From assembly GCF_017591435.1 (NCBI RefSeq), contig NC_059278.1, positions 13,162,456-13,226,455 on the forward strand: a stretch of DNA of 64,000 nt, read 5' to 3'. Each line of letters begins with the position of its first letter. Position 1 is the first letter of the stretch. Made by a program: the position numbers and the translations under genes. This DNA comes from Portunus trituberculatus (lineage: Eukaryota > Arthropoda > Malacostraca > Decapoda > Portunidae). Below are positions 37,501 through 47,449 of the stretch, piece by piece. The notes beneath the pieces are model-generated. The model ran no database searches. It had not been told where the DNA came from and saw nothing but the letters and a program-made list of their open reading frames with translations.

Positions 37501-37780
37501 CATTTAGGGTCGTTATCAAGAGAGCAGTCCGACTTGGGGACATTTCTGGTCCTCTCCCCAGAAGGGTACTCCGAGGCAGGATTTGGAGTTGCCATTTTGA
37601 ATTTTGAATTTCAAGTGAAGGGTGTGTGTGTGGTAAGTGCATGTAGTCTTGTGTGAAGAAGGAAAGTTGTCTTTAGAAGGCAGGCTGTGACTGCCCCATT
37701 GAATTGTAAGAGACAAATGGAAATGTTCAGCGAGATCATAACTAGCTTTAATGGAAAATTTACAGCACCCCTTAAAGTAG
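34527..37780 (-). mobile_element. LINE family A, copy 3 (longest)
   Basis: Minus-strand order: 5' region (37,780-37,600), endonuclease start FCNICSLRSNFQSVEHHLSS (within 37,263-37,595), endonuclease body ICAVYLSPNSLDYSKFLDYL and SPLGSSDLISVSCS (36,517-37,278), linker (36,263-36,520), then reverse transcriptase with many frameshifts (35,343-36,200), and the 3' part to 34,527. Provides the uninterrupted reference for the insertions in copy 1. Inactive. Confidence 0.85.
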
Positions 37781-38836
37781 TGTTATTAGACCTGGCTGGG
37801 AGTAAATTAACGTTTCGGTAGGTGTCTTCTACCTCCTCCCTAAATGAAAGGGTGTTTTCTGTATAAAGATTTCGTTTCTCTCAATCATAAACATGGCATA
37901 TGAGCAGGGGACTGGGGAGGGCTACATGTCACTTCCTCCATCAGTGGAGAAATTTTTTGTGTAGCAGACACACACTCTCACTATGGATCATTCCTCTGCT
38001 TCAAGCTAGCCATATGGCCATCTTCATAACAAAGCTAAGGCGGTTATTTACAACGTCAATAGGTACCTCTTAGAAGAAAAGACAACACTGGGGGAATGCG
38101 CATGGTTTCCATGCCCCATCGGCCATCTCTCACTGTGACAAGTATAGCACAGAGCTAATTCGCCTGCAACATTGTGCCATTTCGCCCATTTTTACTGTTC
38201 AAACAGTAATAATGCCACCACAGCCCAATTACAAACTTTATAATCCATTACACTCAAAGAACATTGATTCACAGCCCCACATGGCTACTTTCTAGAATCT
38301 AGATGAAGTATTTCCAATCAGTCTGTGCGCACTAATAATGACACTGAAAGGTGGCGCACAGGCACAGTAGACTAAAGGCGGGTTCACACGTGCCAATTTG
38401 CAACTGAAATTTTACCTACATAGAGTTTCCTACTCATCCCTTTTAGTCAGAAAGTGTCAGACGTAGCACCTAGAAAGTATTGACTAGTTGGCGCCTTGGC
38501 GGGAAGTGAATGTAAACAAACAGCTACCCGCCAAGATGTCTTCCTCCAGTGACGATGCGGAAACTATGGTTGCTCTTCTTTTGGCGTACTGGAAGTCAAA
38601 TGCCTGTGGATATGTCCCTGGCTAAATAGAAGGAAAGAAAAGGGTATCTACCACACTCTAAATTAGCCTACATTTTTCATAAGAAAATTGTTAATCTTAA
38701 GAAGACTAAGCACAATTGCAATCAAATTAAATCCTGACAAGTCTTCAATCCTTACCTTCAACAATACCCTGCATTGAGGGAAACCAAGGAGGTTATATTG
38801 AAGAAGACTCCGTGCACCTATCCCTCTGTACTAAAC
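37781..38836. other. Unresolved repeat DNA, possible PIF/Harbinger-like end
   Basis: At 38,374 GGCGGGTTCACACGTGCCA resembles the GGG/TTCACAC-type ends of PIF/Harbinger elements. A short frame MSSSSDDAETMVALLLAYWK starts at 38,536 and stops after 29 codons. The block 38,661-38,786 is present in inverted orientation at 43,804-43,926. No transposase seen, so the assignment is weak. Confidence 0.3.
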
Positions 38837-39361
38837 TACAGTCAATCCTCGGCTATCGCGACTTCCGCTATCGCGTTTTATTGCTATCACGCACCCATAA
38901 AAAGCTGCTAAAATTTCATTATCGCGACCTCAGATGCCTGCTATCGCGCGCCCAGCCATGACGTCATGGGATATGTGAGCGCTCATTGGCCAAAACCGCC
39001 TTCCCGCCAAGATCAATTCGGCTATCGCGTTTTCGGCTATAGCGCGGCTATTTCGACCCCAATTCCCGACTTCGGAAAGTGCTGAAAAGCTGCCAGATTC
39101 GCCAGATAACTTAATTTTGAATATTCAACTCGGTATGTTGGAAAAAAAAATTTACGTCATATATGTGCTTTCAAACTAAGTAATAAATTATTAGGAACCT
39201 CTCTAATCAGCTTCACCAAGCACAGAGAACGTAATATGGCAAAACGAGCCAAAAATGCTTGGTTCATGGTCTCAGTTTTGGGACACTTCATCACCTTGAG
39301 TGAATTACATTATTTTCAGTAAGCAAGCACATTTCATTGGTTCAAGTTAATTAATTAGCAA

Positions 39362-39742
39362 TCAAATCCAGAAAATTTGACGAATATCAAATAAACACGA
39401 TGTTTTGATGCAAAATCCTTGTATGACTTCAGTGAAAGATTGTCCGTTCCGTATGTTAACAACATCAAGCAGGTTTCTACCTGCTCCCCACCGGTTATAG
39501 GCAAACAGTTCAGGGTCTGGATGCGATGCTGACGGTCCTTTGCACCAATCTATGAAGTGCTTTGAGCAGATAGCATGGTCCTTGGTAGCTCTCCACGTCG
39601 GGCCTCGTTTACATCGTGTCTCCCATAATCTTCTTCGAGCCGCGTCTTTCTTCCTGGGAAACACAGTCCATCCTTTCACACCTTGGTTTTTCTTTTTCGA
39701 TATAGAATTGCAGTCAGTTACAGCACATGTATAAACCGGCAT
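39362..39742 (-). CDS. THAP-type C2CH zinc-finger protein, 126 codons
   Basis: Starts MPVYTCAVTDC at ATG 39,742, the canonical THAP opening M-P-x-x-x-C-x4-C. It continues GWTVFPRKKD, RRRLWETRCKR and closes the metal site with AICSKHF (C-x2-H). The invariant Trp and the FP pair are present. About 60 further residues have no recognised domain and no transposase catalytic core. THAP domains bind DNA in transposases and in host regulators. The open frame inside a transposon suggests a recent capture or element-encoded binding protein. A hAT MITE lies only 30 bp upstream of the start codon. Whether it is expressed is unknown. Confidence 0.7.
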   Translation of the reverse strand: MPVYTCAVTDCNSISKKKNQGVKGWTVFPRKKDAARRRLWETRCKRGPTWRATKDHAICSKHFIDWCKGPSASHPDPELFAYNRWGAGRNLLDVVNIRNGQSFTEVIQGFCIKTSCLFDIRQIFWI

Positions 39743-39771
39743 TTTGTTCCAGCTCTAAGAACACTCCACAC

Positions 39772-40212
39772 TAGGGTGACCAAATTTCTGAGACAAATTC
39801 TGGGGACATTTTCAGTTCAGGGAGGTAAAAACATGTGTTTTTGCACTGGAAAAACTAAAACGGGGACACTATTCGTACCATTTCTAAACCAGCAATCAAA
39901 AGTTTCTCTCGCCTTATTTACCCAAGTTGCAAAGAAAAAAAAATCTCTACCTGATGAAATATCTGAGATCATGAACACCCATTAGCTGTTAAAATGTGTC
40001 CGCTATACACTTCACCATCTTCACGGAAACTATATAAAAAAATAAGGCCTTCTTATTCTTGACATTCTAAAAGAGTAATTATAAAAGGACATAATTATCA
40101 TAGTCAAAAGGAGTAGTTTTTTAACGCATCAAGTGATCTTTCAGTTACAGAGAACCGGGGATAGCAGTCGCCGGGGACAGGTCACTGAAATCGGGGACGT
40201 CTGGTCACCCTA
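39772..40212. mobile_element. hAT-type MITE, 441 bp
   Basis: Terminal inverted repeat TAGGGTGACCA at both ends. The 8-bp target duplication CTCCACAC is perfect (39,764-39,771 and 40,213-40,220). Eight-bp duplications and such ends are characteristic of hAT elements. No coding capacity. Confidence 0.88.
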
Positions 40213-40328
40213 CTCCACACGAGCTTCTAAACAACCGCGGGCCGCGGGGTTGTTTTGCTGTTTTGAGAGGACTCGGTGTTCCCGAGTTCAGTTAGTCTTT
40301 TTGGTTTGATATACCTTCGGCCGCAAAA

Positions 40329-40478
40329 ATGTTGCTCTACCAAGATTATTACAGAATGTATTCCTTTGTAATATTTAGAGGAGAAACAGTGCTCTCTGTT
40401 GAACTATATGAAAAAATGTTTCAAACCAAATATGTAGTTGAGACTAGTAAAAAATGCGAGAGCATTGAAACCGCTACT
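40329..40478 (+). CDS. Possible first exon, divergent to the THAP gene
   Basis: ATG at 40,329 opens MLLYQDYYRMYSFVIFRGE and continues to 40,478, where a good donor (GTGAGTATT) occurs; without splicing the frame stops at 40,511. No acceptor or downstream exon is recognised inside the element, and no family is recognised. Confidence 0.25.
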
Positions 40479-40744
40479 GTGAGTATTAAGCTTATAATAA
40501 CAGTTTTGTAGAGTGTGTATTACCAGATGATATGGATAATGTTAGGATAAACACTTGGAATTAATGTTTTGCAGTACAAAGACTCAATACCTCAAAATTT
40601 ATTATGATATGAATTTTAGAATGTGTGTCTCTTGCGAGCTGGCTGGCTGCATACCGATCCGCGTATTAAAACAGCCAGCGATCAATGGCAACCCAAGAAT
40701 ATCCGACGTCGGGAATTGGACGTGATAGCCGAGGGTTAAGTGTA

Positions 40745-41020
40745 GAGGAAAACTAAGAAATAACTGATGGTTTAACTTATGTAAACCATATTATAGTTTC
40801 CTAAATATGTCATGTAGACCTGTTATTAACGATGTTAATGCGAAATAGCTACAATATTGAAAGAAATGCAGCAGGACGTTTCTGGGAGAAATTATCGCAA
40901 AAAGATTACCTTTTCTCATTTAATGTATGACACAGAACAAATAAAGAAGTAAAATTTCAGTGATTAGTGCCTTTCCAAGCACAGTGACATGAAATCACAC
41001 ATCATTCTAAATAAAATATA

Positions 41021-41074
<54 letters not shown>

Positions 41075-41191
41075 ACTTGTTAAGTAATTGCTATACCAAG
41101 AAAAAACAACTTTCAGACCAAGTTTCACCTGATTTATTTATCTTTCATTTAAATGCACAAGTATACATACATGCTTACATCTAAATGCATA
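40745..41191. other. Spacer between pogo-like elements, with (AG)n
   Basis: AT-rich; pure (AG)n at about 41,024-41,069. Nothing else recognised. Confidence 0.5.
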
Positions 41192-41193
41192 TA

Positions 41194-43011
41194 CAGGTAA
41201 CTCGATTTACGCGTGTTTAATTTACGCGTTTTTGTTATAACGCGCCCGAAAAAATATTACAATTAATTCAATTTGCGCGATCGGTTTGCTGATACTCGAT
41301 TTGGCCCAACCGCATTTTCAAAACTGAGCGCCAGACGCAATTTCAAACTGCGCGCCAGAGAGTTTCGTAGCTGGCCGATAGGTGGGAGCTCTGGGAACGG
41401 ATCCAAGAATCAGGTTGTTGTCTATGTTGGTATAGAAAACCTCCATAGCAACCTCCTGCTCACATACCAACCTTCATAAAATAGCATCCACAAAGATTCG
41501 TTGCTGTTGCTGGATGGAGGTTGGTAGCCCGCCTAAAAGTGCTCATTGGCTGCCAGGAGCTGGATCCAAGAAACTTTAACAACGTCAGAGCAACCTCCTG
41601 CCGCGAAATGGCATCCATGAACGCTTGGAGGGACGGTAACGAGGTTGCTCTCAGGGTGCTGGTAACACCACCTCTCCAGGTGGTGTTACTGTCTTATATA
41701 TGCATTTATGTTCACAAAACAATATTTCTATTAGCTTTTTACAAACCTTGCCCCCAAGAAAGGTTTTTTTTTTGGGAATGCATAAAGTGAAATCGTACAT
41801 GGAATACCAAAAAATAAAGCAGAGATGAGATCGCCCACAGACGAGGCGGAGACTTGCGGCGATTCGGCCGCTTCTTTTTCTTGTGACCCTTTTAGCTTGT
41901 GTGTTGTCTTTCACGATATTTATATTTCCACTCCTCTACTGCCTGCTATAATGGATATCATATCTTAGTATTCATATACGTTCATGCCATGAAGATAACC
42001 TCTAATGAAATACCGCGGTATTTCATTAGTAATTCACTATCACTCAGTGCCACGGAGTCGAGATTATCCTCATGGCATGAGCGTATATGAATACTAAGAT
42101 ATGATATCCATTATAGCAGGCAGTAGAGGAGTGGAAATATAAATATCGTGAAAGACAACACACAAGCTAAAAGGGTCACAAGAAAAAGAAGCGGCCGAAT
42201 CGCCGCAAGTCTCCGCCTCGTCTGTGGGCGATCTCATCTCTGCTTTATTTTTTGGCATTCCATGTAAGATTTCACTTTATGCATTACAAAACAATCCTTT
42301 ATTGAGGGTCAAGGTTTGTAAAAAGCTAATAGAAATGTTGTTTTGTGAACATAAATGCATATATAAAACAGTAACACCACTTAGAGAGGTTGCGTTACCA
42401 GCAACCTGAGAGCAACCTCGTTACCGTCCCTCCAAGCGTTCATGGATGCCATTTCGCGGCAGGAGGTTGCTCTGACTTTGTTAAAGAATCTTGGATCCAA
42501 CTCCCGCTCTTCTTGTGCCTCATGTGCAGTCTGCCAGCACTGAGTACAGACGTAATTCAATCTGCCTATTATTCACCAAGATTGCCCCAAAACGTCCTTC
42601 ATCTTTTGCAAGTGGGGTAATTTTTGATAAGTTGATTTTTTTATAAAGTGGTAAAGCTCAGAGGAAGATGGTGACTGACTGTGGTGTGAGTGGTGAAGGC
42701 AGTGACGCAGTGAGTGTTTTGTTTACGTAGTATTTGTTTTGTTGTTTTCTCTTCTTATTTTTTTTTTCTCATTATTTCTTGCTTTTCCCTTTACTTTAAA
42801 TACACTTCTAGTATTTAGAATGATAAATAATAAACATGTTAATTTAGCCAAATAAATAGAGTATTTTGTACGAATTTTTTTGGACCACATCCCGCATTCC
42901 CCCCTCTATTATCTATTGTTTCTTATGAGAATTACATGTTTGTTTTAAGCGAATTTTTATATACGCGATGCCTCTTGGAATGCATCTATTGCGTAAATCG
43001 AGAATTACCTG
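41194..43011. mobile_element. pogo/Tigger-like element enclosing a foldback element
   Basis: Termini CAGGTAACTCGATTTACGCG and CGTAAATCGAGAATTACCTG; TA at 41,192-41,193 and 43,012-43,013. Subterminal TTTACGCG-like motifs repeat at the left end. Most of its interior is the long palindrome at 41,555-42,505. No transposase. Confidence 0.8.
41555..42505. repeat. Foldback (long palindrome), arms of about 440 bp
   Basis: The left arm (from GGAGCTGGATCCAAG at about 41,557) and the right arm (to CTTGGATCCAACTCC at about 42,503) are reverse complements of high identity. Markers are GGTTATCT/AGATTATCC, the CGGCCGAATCGCCGCAAG block and GCCGCGAAATGGCATCC. The centre is the palindrome TAATGAAATACCGCGGTATT at about 42,003-42,028; the right side has about 33 extra bases next to it. 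Left arm carries a T run that the right arm lacks. Confidence 0.9.
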
Positions 43012-43013
43012 TA

Positions 43014-43930
43014 TGTATATTCAAATGTGTACATGACCTTGTTTAGTCACACGTTTGCCCCAAAGACACCTTCCCACCTCTCACCCAACCCACCAAAGCT
43101 GGAAAACACTGTATTATCTCATTTGTATGTGTCAATCTTCGTGGCACATTACGCCATGAGTATTTCGAGTCTATTAATGTCACATATATGGTAAGCAGCC
43201 TCAAAACATGGATATAAGACGGAAAATAAGGACCAAAACTCGGGCGTTCCCATGCATTTTCAATGGGCGATCAGCAATGTTTTGGGTGTAAGGAAGGGTA
43301 GGGGCAACAGCGGACCAATAGCGCACTGGCTTCACTTTTGTGACGTCACGCCGCGTTCTTATAAACTAACCTCCTTGAGAGAAACAGTTCTTGCAGAGTG
43401 GCAGTTATTTCGTTGAACGACAATTTGCGTAACTTATCTATTTATTCTTTTTATACTATATAATTCATTTCTGGTGTCCCAGATGTCTTCTTTTCTCTCA
43501 CCAACTCTAACATCTCTTTCTCTTTATCTGGAGATATTTTCAAAACTTATTCCGTGCCATCATGACATAAATAGTCACAAATCGGCTAGCAAGACCATCA
43601 TGTTGGTCTTGATTTGCGACTCTTTTCTGCAGTCGCTAGGCGCCGATTGCGAGTCGGAAACTCTACGTACGGAAAAAAAAAAAAAAAAAAAACGCTGCAA
43701 ACTGGCAAGGGTGAACCCACCTTTATACAGTAAGAAAAAAAAAAAAAAAAAAAGCCTGCGCAAATTGTTGTTCGACGAAATAGCTGCCACTCTGCAAGAA
43801 CTGTTTCCCTCAATGCAAGGTGTTGTTGAAGGTGAGGATTGAAGACTTGTCAGAATTTAATTTGATCACAATTGTGCATAGTCTTCTTAAGGTTAACAAT
43901 ATTCTTATGATAAATGCAGGCTAATCCCAG
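43014..43930. other. Repeat-derived DNA with a smaller inverted repeat
   Basis: About 57 bp at 43,378-43,434 (CAGTTCTTGCAGAGTGGCAG core) recurs inverted at 43,755-43,810. The following stretch 43,804-43,926 is the inverted counterpart of 38,661-38,786. Two pure A runs lie at about 43,672-43,691 and 43,736-43,753. Short frames here are not supported as genes. Confidence 0.5.
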
Positions 43931-43978
43931 CCAGACGTCACTCAGGAACTGCCTGCCACCGACCCCACCCAGCAGCTA

Positions 43979-44542
43979 ATGACAGTGGTGAGCGCGCTAA
44001 CTGCCAAAGTGGACAACCATTCTGCAATGGTCTCTGCTCTTAGTAATGAGTTTGCCACCTTCAAGAACCAGCAGCTCACAGTACACAGTGGGACTACCCC
44101 TGTGGCCCCAACCCCATCTCCAGTGAGAAGTGCTCAGCGAGACCTAGGAGAGAGTGACATGTACCAGCAAAGCCTGTGCAACCCATCCCAGAAAGAGGAC
44201 AATACTGCAGGGCAATGTGCAGGTGCCGCTGCACCATCTCTGAGGAAGGATGCCCCCACCAAGCCAGTCAAGGGAGCCACGCAACAACAACCTGCTTCCC
44301 CTGTCTCAGAGAGCAAGTCACCTGAGGCAGACTATCATGAGGATGCTGCAGGTGAATGGACATCAGTCAGCTGCAGGAAAAAGCGCTGCTCCAGCCCAAC
44401 TCCAGCGCAGACTGCCAGCCCCAAGCCAGACCAGGGACATGTGATGGCAGCCATACAGATCCTGATGGAGCAGATGTCTTGCCTGACGCAAGATGTGGAC
44501 GGCCTGAAGACCCAGATGCAACACCATCACAATGAACGGTAA
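43979..44542 (+). CDS. LINE family C ORF1-like protein
   Basis: 187 codons, Gln/Pro/Ser-rich with a short N-terminal helix (VVSALTAKVDNHSAMVSALS) and a C-terminal helix ending in HHHNER. No zinc knuckle is seen. It is called ORF1 because its TAA (44,540-44,542) overlaps the ATG (44,532) of the endonuclease frame, an arrangement common in non-LTR elements. Function in the family: RNA binding and particle formation; here only inferred from position. Confidence 0.5.
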   Translation: MTVVSALTAKVDNHSAMVSALSNEFATFKNQQLTVHSGTTPVAPTPSPVRSAQRDLGESDMYQQSLCNPSQKEDNTAGQCAGAAAPSLRKDAPTKPVKGATQQQPASPVSESKSPEADYHEDAAGEWTSVSCRKKRCSSPTPAQTASPKPDQGHVMAAIQILMEQMSCLTQDVDGLKTQMQHHHNER

Positions 44543-46800
44543 GACTTTCCGCACCCTAACATGGAATGTTAATGGTCTACATGCCTGCTTCACTGACCTA
44601 CACTCTCATGTCCTTCTCCATAAGCCTGGCATTATTGCTTTACAGGAGGTAGGGCCACGGGTGACAGAGCTGTGGGGTTATGCCTCCCACACCCTCAGTT
44701 GTGGTGACGGCAGTAGTTGGGGGATAGCCACTTACATTAAACATCGGATTCCAGTTAATTTCATGGAAATGGGGTCAACGAGGGTATTGAATTTATTATT
44801 GTTTGCTTGCACAGTTTGGGTGAAATTATTTATTTTGTAAACATGTACATTCATGCTCGTGCCTTAGATATTGCAAACTTTCCTGAATATGTTCTTGAGG
44901 AGCAGAGTGTTATCATGAGTGGCCTTAATTCCAGACATAAGGAATTAGGAAGCCATGTCACCACCAATGCCAATGGTGTGCGCTGAAAGGCTTTTCTTGA
45001 CACCACAGATACAGCTGTGCTTACTGGGGAACATGCACCCACACATGTACAAGGAGGCAGACTTGACTATGTAGCCCTTATCAATATGCCAACATATACT
45101 GTCGAAACCCTTCTTGTCAGGTCCTTGCTGAGCGCCACTCCGCCCTGGAGACGACCCTCCCTGTGCAAACCGCGGCAGTACCCAGGAAGCCCTTGACGGT
45201 GCCACCATCCAAGATGGCGGGCCTCGTCGTCCATGTGGTGGCGTGGTACGCTGCAGTGAAAGGCTCCTTTAATGACGCAGAGGCATTGTACGACGGACTA
45301 TTGCACACCATCAAGGGATTCATCGCGACTCCAAGGGTTCTGGCAAGAGCCCATGCTCCACGCCGCTGGACTTATGCTACCGATCCTGTGATTCGGAACT
45401 GCCAACACACACTTGCTGCCTACCAGAGACGTTGGCAGCTCAACCCAGCAGACACAGAGTCACGGGATGCCATAGTTACTGTGGCTCGACACCTCATGGA
45501 TCTGTGGCAGCAGGAAAGGAAGAAGTACTGGGTCTCCTTCCTGGACCAGGTGCACAGGACCCAGTCTCTCCAGGTGTTGCACCATGTCAACAGCGTCCGG
45601 GACAAGTCCAGGCGACAGGGCACGAGAACTCATCCTGCAGTGGAAGGAAGCCTCATCCTTCTCTGGCCTTCCTGTGGAATTTAGGAGGCGCTCAATCAGC
45701 AAAGACCACAAAGGATGGAGTTGATTTGCCACAGTGTTTCTTTGTTGGATGACACCTGTGTGCCTATCACACATGATGAACTTCTCTTGGTAGTCAAATT
45801 GGGCAAGTCAACAGCTCCTGGCAAGGATGGCACCACTTACGATATCCTCAATGCCCTCCTGGAGGTAAAGGTAGACAACCCTATCCTGGATTTATTTAAC
45901 ATGTCTCTCACCGCAGGCAAGCTTCCCCACTCCTGGAAAACAGCCATTATCATCCCAATCCCCAAAAGTGATGGCACCTTTCGCCCTATTTCTCTCACCA
46001 GCTGTCTGTGTAAGATAATGGAACAGGTAATATTGAACAGGCTTATATATAAGGTGGGCCATATACTCTCTGGCAATGTACATGGCTTCCTAAAAGGTCA
46101 CTCTACAAGTCATTGTTTTATTGAGTGTATTATAAATAAGGATGCTATCTGCATTGATCTCAAGGGCGCCTTCGACAGGACCAACAAAGATGTTATTATG
46201 GAGGAACTCATTCTCAAAGGTCAAATGGGACTAGTGATTAATGAATGTAAAACAAAATTTCAAGCTGAAGGGAAGGTCTCTCGACCGCCCACTGTAAATA
46301 ATGTTCACATCCCTAGAGTTCATACACACAAGTACCTGGGTGTTCAGATGAGCTTCAGGAAGTCTCTTCAAGCCGTCCACTATGTTCGAGACCTCTGTCT
46401 ACCACGGCTAGCACCACTTTGGCTGCTAGCAAACAGGGGCCTGGGGGCTGGCATTCCAGTCCTAAGAATGTTCTATATATCTGTAGTACAGTACCTCACT
46501 GATTATGCTGCCCCTGTTTTAATATAGTTTAGTGCCACCCAACTCCGTCCCCTGGAGCTTGTTCAAAATGAAGCCATGCGGATAATTTTGGGATGCCCCA
46601 GGACTGCACGGATTGAAGTCCTCACAGCTGAACTGCACCTGCTGAATATTATGTGTAGGATACAGGAAATTACTTGTCGCACAGTTGGTCAGATGCTATG
46701 CATGGGGTCTGACTCTCTAAAGGGATCACTGACCCCCCCCCGTACCATGATCCTTGAACTCCTACAACACCATACCTCAGGAAGATCTCAAGAATACTGA
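44532..46800 (+). mobile_element. LINE family C ORF2 (endonuclease plus reverse transcriptase), broken
   Basis: Begins with the endonuclease hallmark TLTWNVNGL and GIIALQEV, then breaks near 44,840 by frameshift; later pieces include GRLDYVALINMPTY in the next frames. The reverse transcriptase part (45,715-46,527) shows STAPGKDGTTYDIL, IIPIPKSDGTFRPISLTSCL, FLKGHSTSHC and AICIDLKGAFDRT. It then jumps straight to VINECKTKFQAEG, so the catalytic DD box and surrounding palm have been lost by deletion. A C-terminal region (NEAMRIILGCPRTARIEVL) follows to about 46,800. Resembles I/R1/Jockey-type elements; clade not fixed. Confidence 0.75.
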
Positions 46801-46867
46801 CAAGTGTAGGTGTAGCCGAGGCTTGTATTAACGTTGTTATGTCACTGCTACAACCCGCCTAGAACCC

Positions 46868-47449
46868 TCACCATGTCATTGTTGATATTTGCTCAAACTG
46901 TGCCTGGTATGCATCCCAGGCCACTTGCCCACCAAACTCAGCTGGTTTGTGCAGGACAGATGTTCCACCTACATGCCGGGCAGAGACAGCAACAGACAGT
47001 GGTGGCAGAGAATGTGGTTGTGTGATAGCATCATCCTTGGGTGCAGGCATGTACCACAGGTGTGTTGACTGCTTCTTGCCACAACAACAGCCGATATCAT
47101 CAGGCTCTGAGGATGCATAGGGTCGGCATTGTCCTGCTGCCTCAGGACACTCAGGCCCGCCCCATGTGCCGAGAGACTGCTTCTCATGGGAGCACCGCAG
47201 TCTTGTCACCTCCTCCAGCACATCCTCTACCTTGCTCTTGACGACTTCAGTGCGTTCCTTGCACTGTTGTCTCACTGACACCAGTTCCTCCTTGTACTCT
47301 TCTGTCAGGTCCTGCCACGGCCTCTTGCCATGTTCCAAGGTGAACTGTCCTGTTTCCTCGACTGTTGCTCGCATCTCCTCTTGCATCAGGTCCATTCGCC
47401 CCACCACTGCACTTGTTTCCTGTGCCATTTTGTCCATCCGCACTACCAC
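46868..47449 (-). pseudogene. Ty3/Gypsy gag-like N-terminal fragment
   Basis: The minus strand encodes repeated coiled-coil heptads (RMDKMAQETSAVVGRMD, then EEYKEELVSVRQQ), a Pro/Ser linker and KPAEFGGQVAWDAYQAQFEQ, the start of a Gypsy-type capsid domain. It ends abruptly at the W near 46,868. It is fused in frame at its N-terminal side to the recombinase of the DIRS-type element. Confidence 0.6.

Larger units (their letters stand above)
39065..40713. mobile_element. Nested DNA element: CCCGAC-type termini, AATT duplication, THAP gene
   Basis: Flanked by AATT (39,061-39,064 and 40,714-40,717), which is single in the paralogous MITE at 23,291-23,541. The ends read CCCGACTTCGG and, in reverse complement, CCCGACGTCGG: inverted repeats with one mismatch in 11. 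Contains a THAP-domain frame on the minus strand and a short plus-strand frame in divergent arrangement, plus a hAT-type MITE. THAP domains are known in P and Kolobok transposases, but no catalytic domain is visible. An internal deletion in the MITE at AATT microhomology is the alternative reading. Confidence 0.6.
38839..40742. mobile_element. pogo/Tigger-like element carrying a nested THAP-coding element
   Basis: Termini CAGTCAATCCTCGGCTATCG and GATAGCCGAGGGTTAAGTG with TA at 38,837-38,838 and 40,743-40,744. The outer 226 bp and last 29 bp are nearly the same as the MITE at 23,291-23,541. The difference is a 1,649-bp segment that begins and ends at AATT. Confidence 0.85.

Noticed and set aside
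23143..37780. LINE A as a source of active enzyme
   Set aside because: All three copies have several frameshifts, stops or insertions in the endonuclease or reverse transcriptase.
39683..39985. 100-codon plus-strand frame over the THAP start and the hAT MITE
   Set aside because: It is antisense to the THAP frame and runs into transposon ends; no family resemblance.
41273..41479. 68-codon frame at the left of a pogo-like element
   Set aside because: Lies in subterminal repeat sequence with no similarity to a known protein and no matching frame in related elements.
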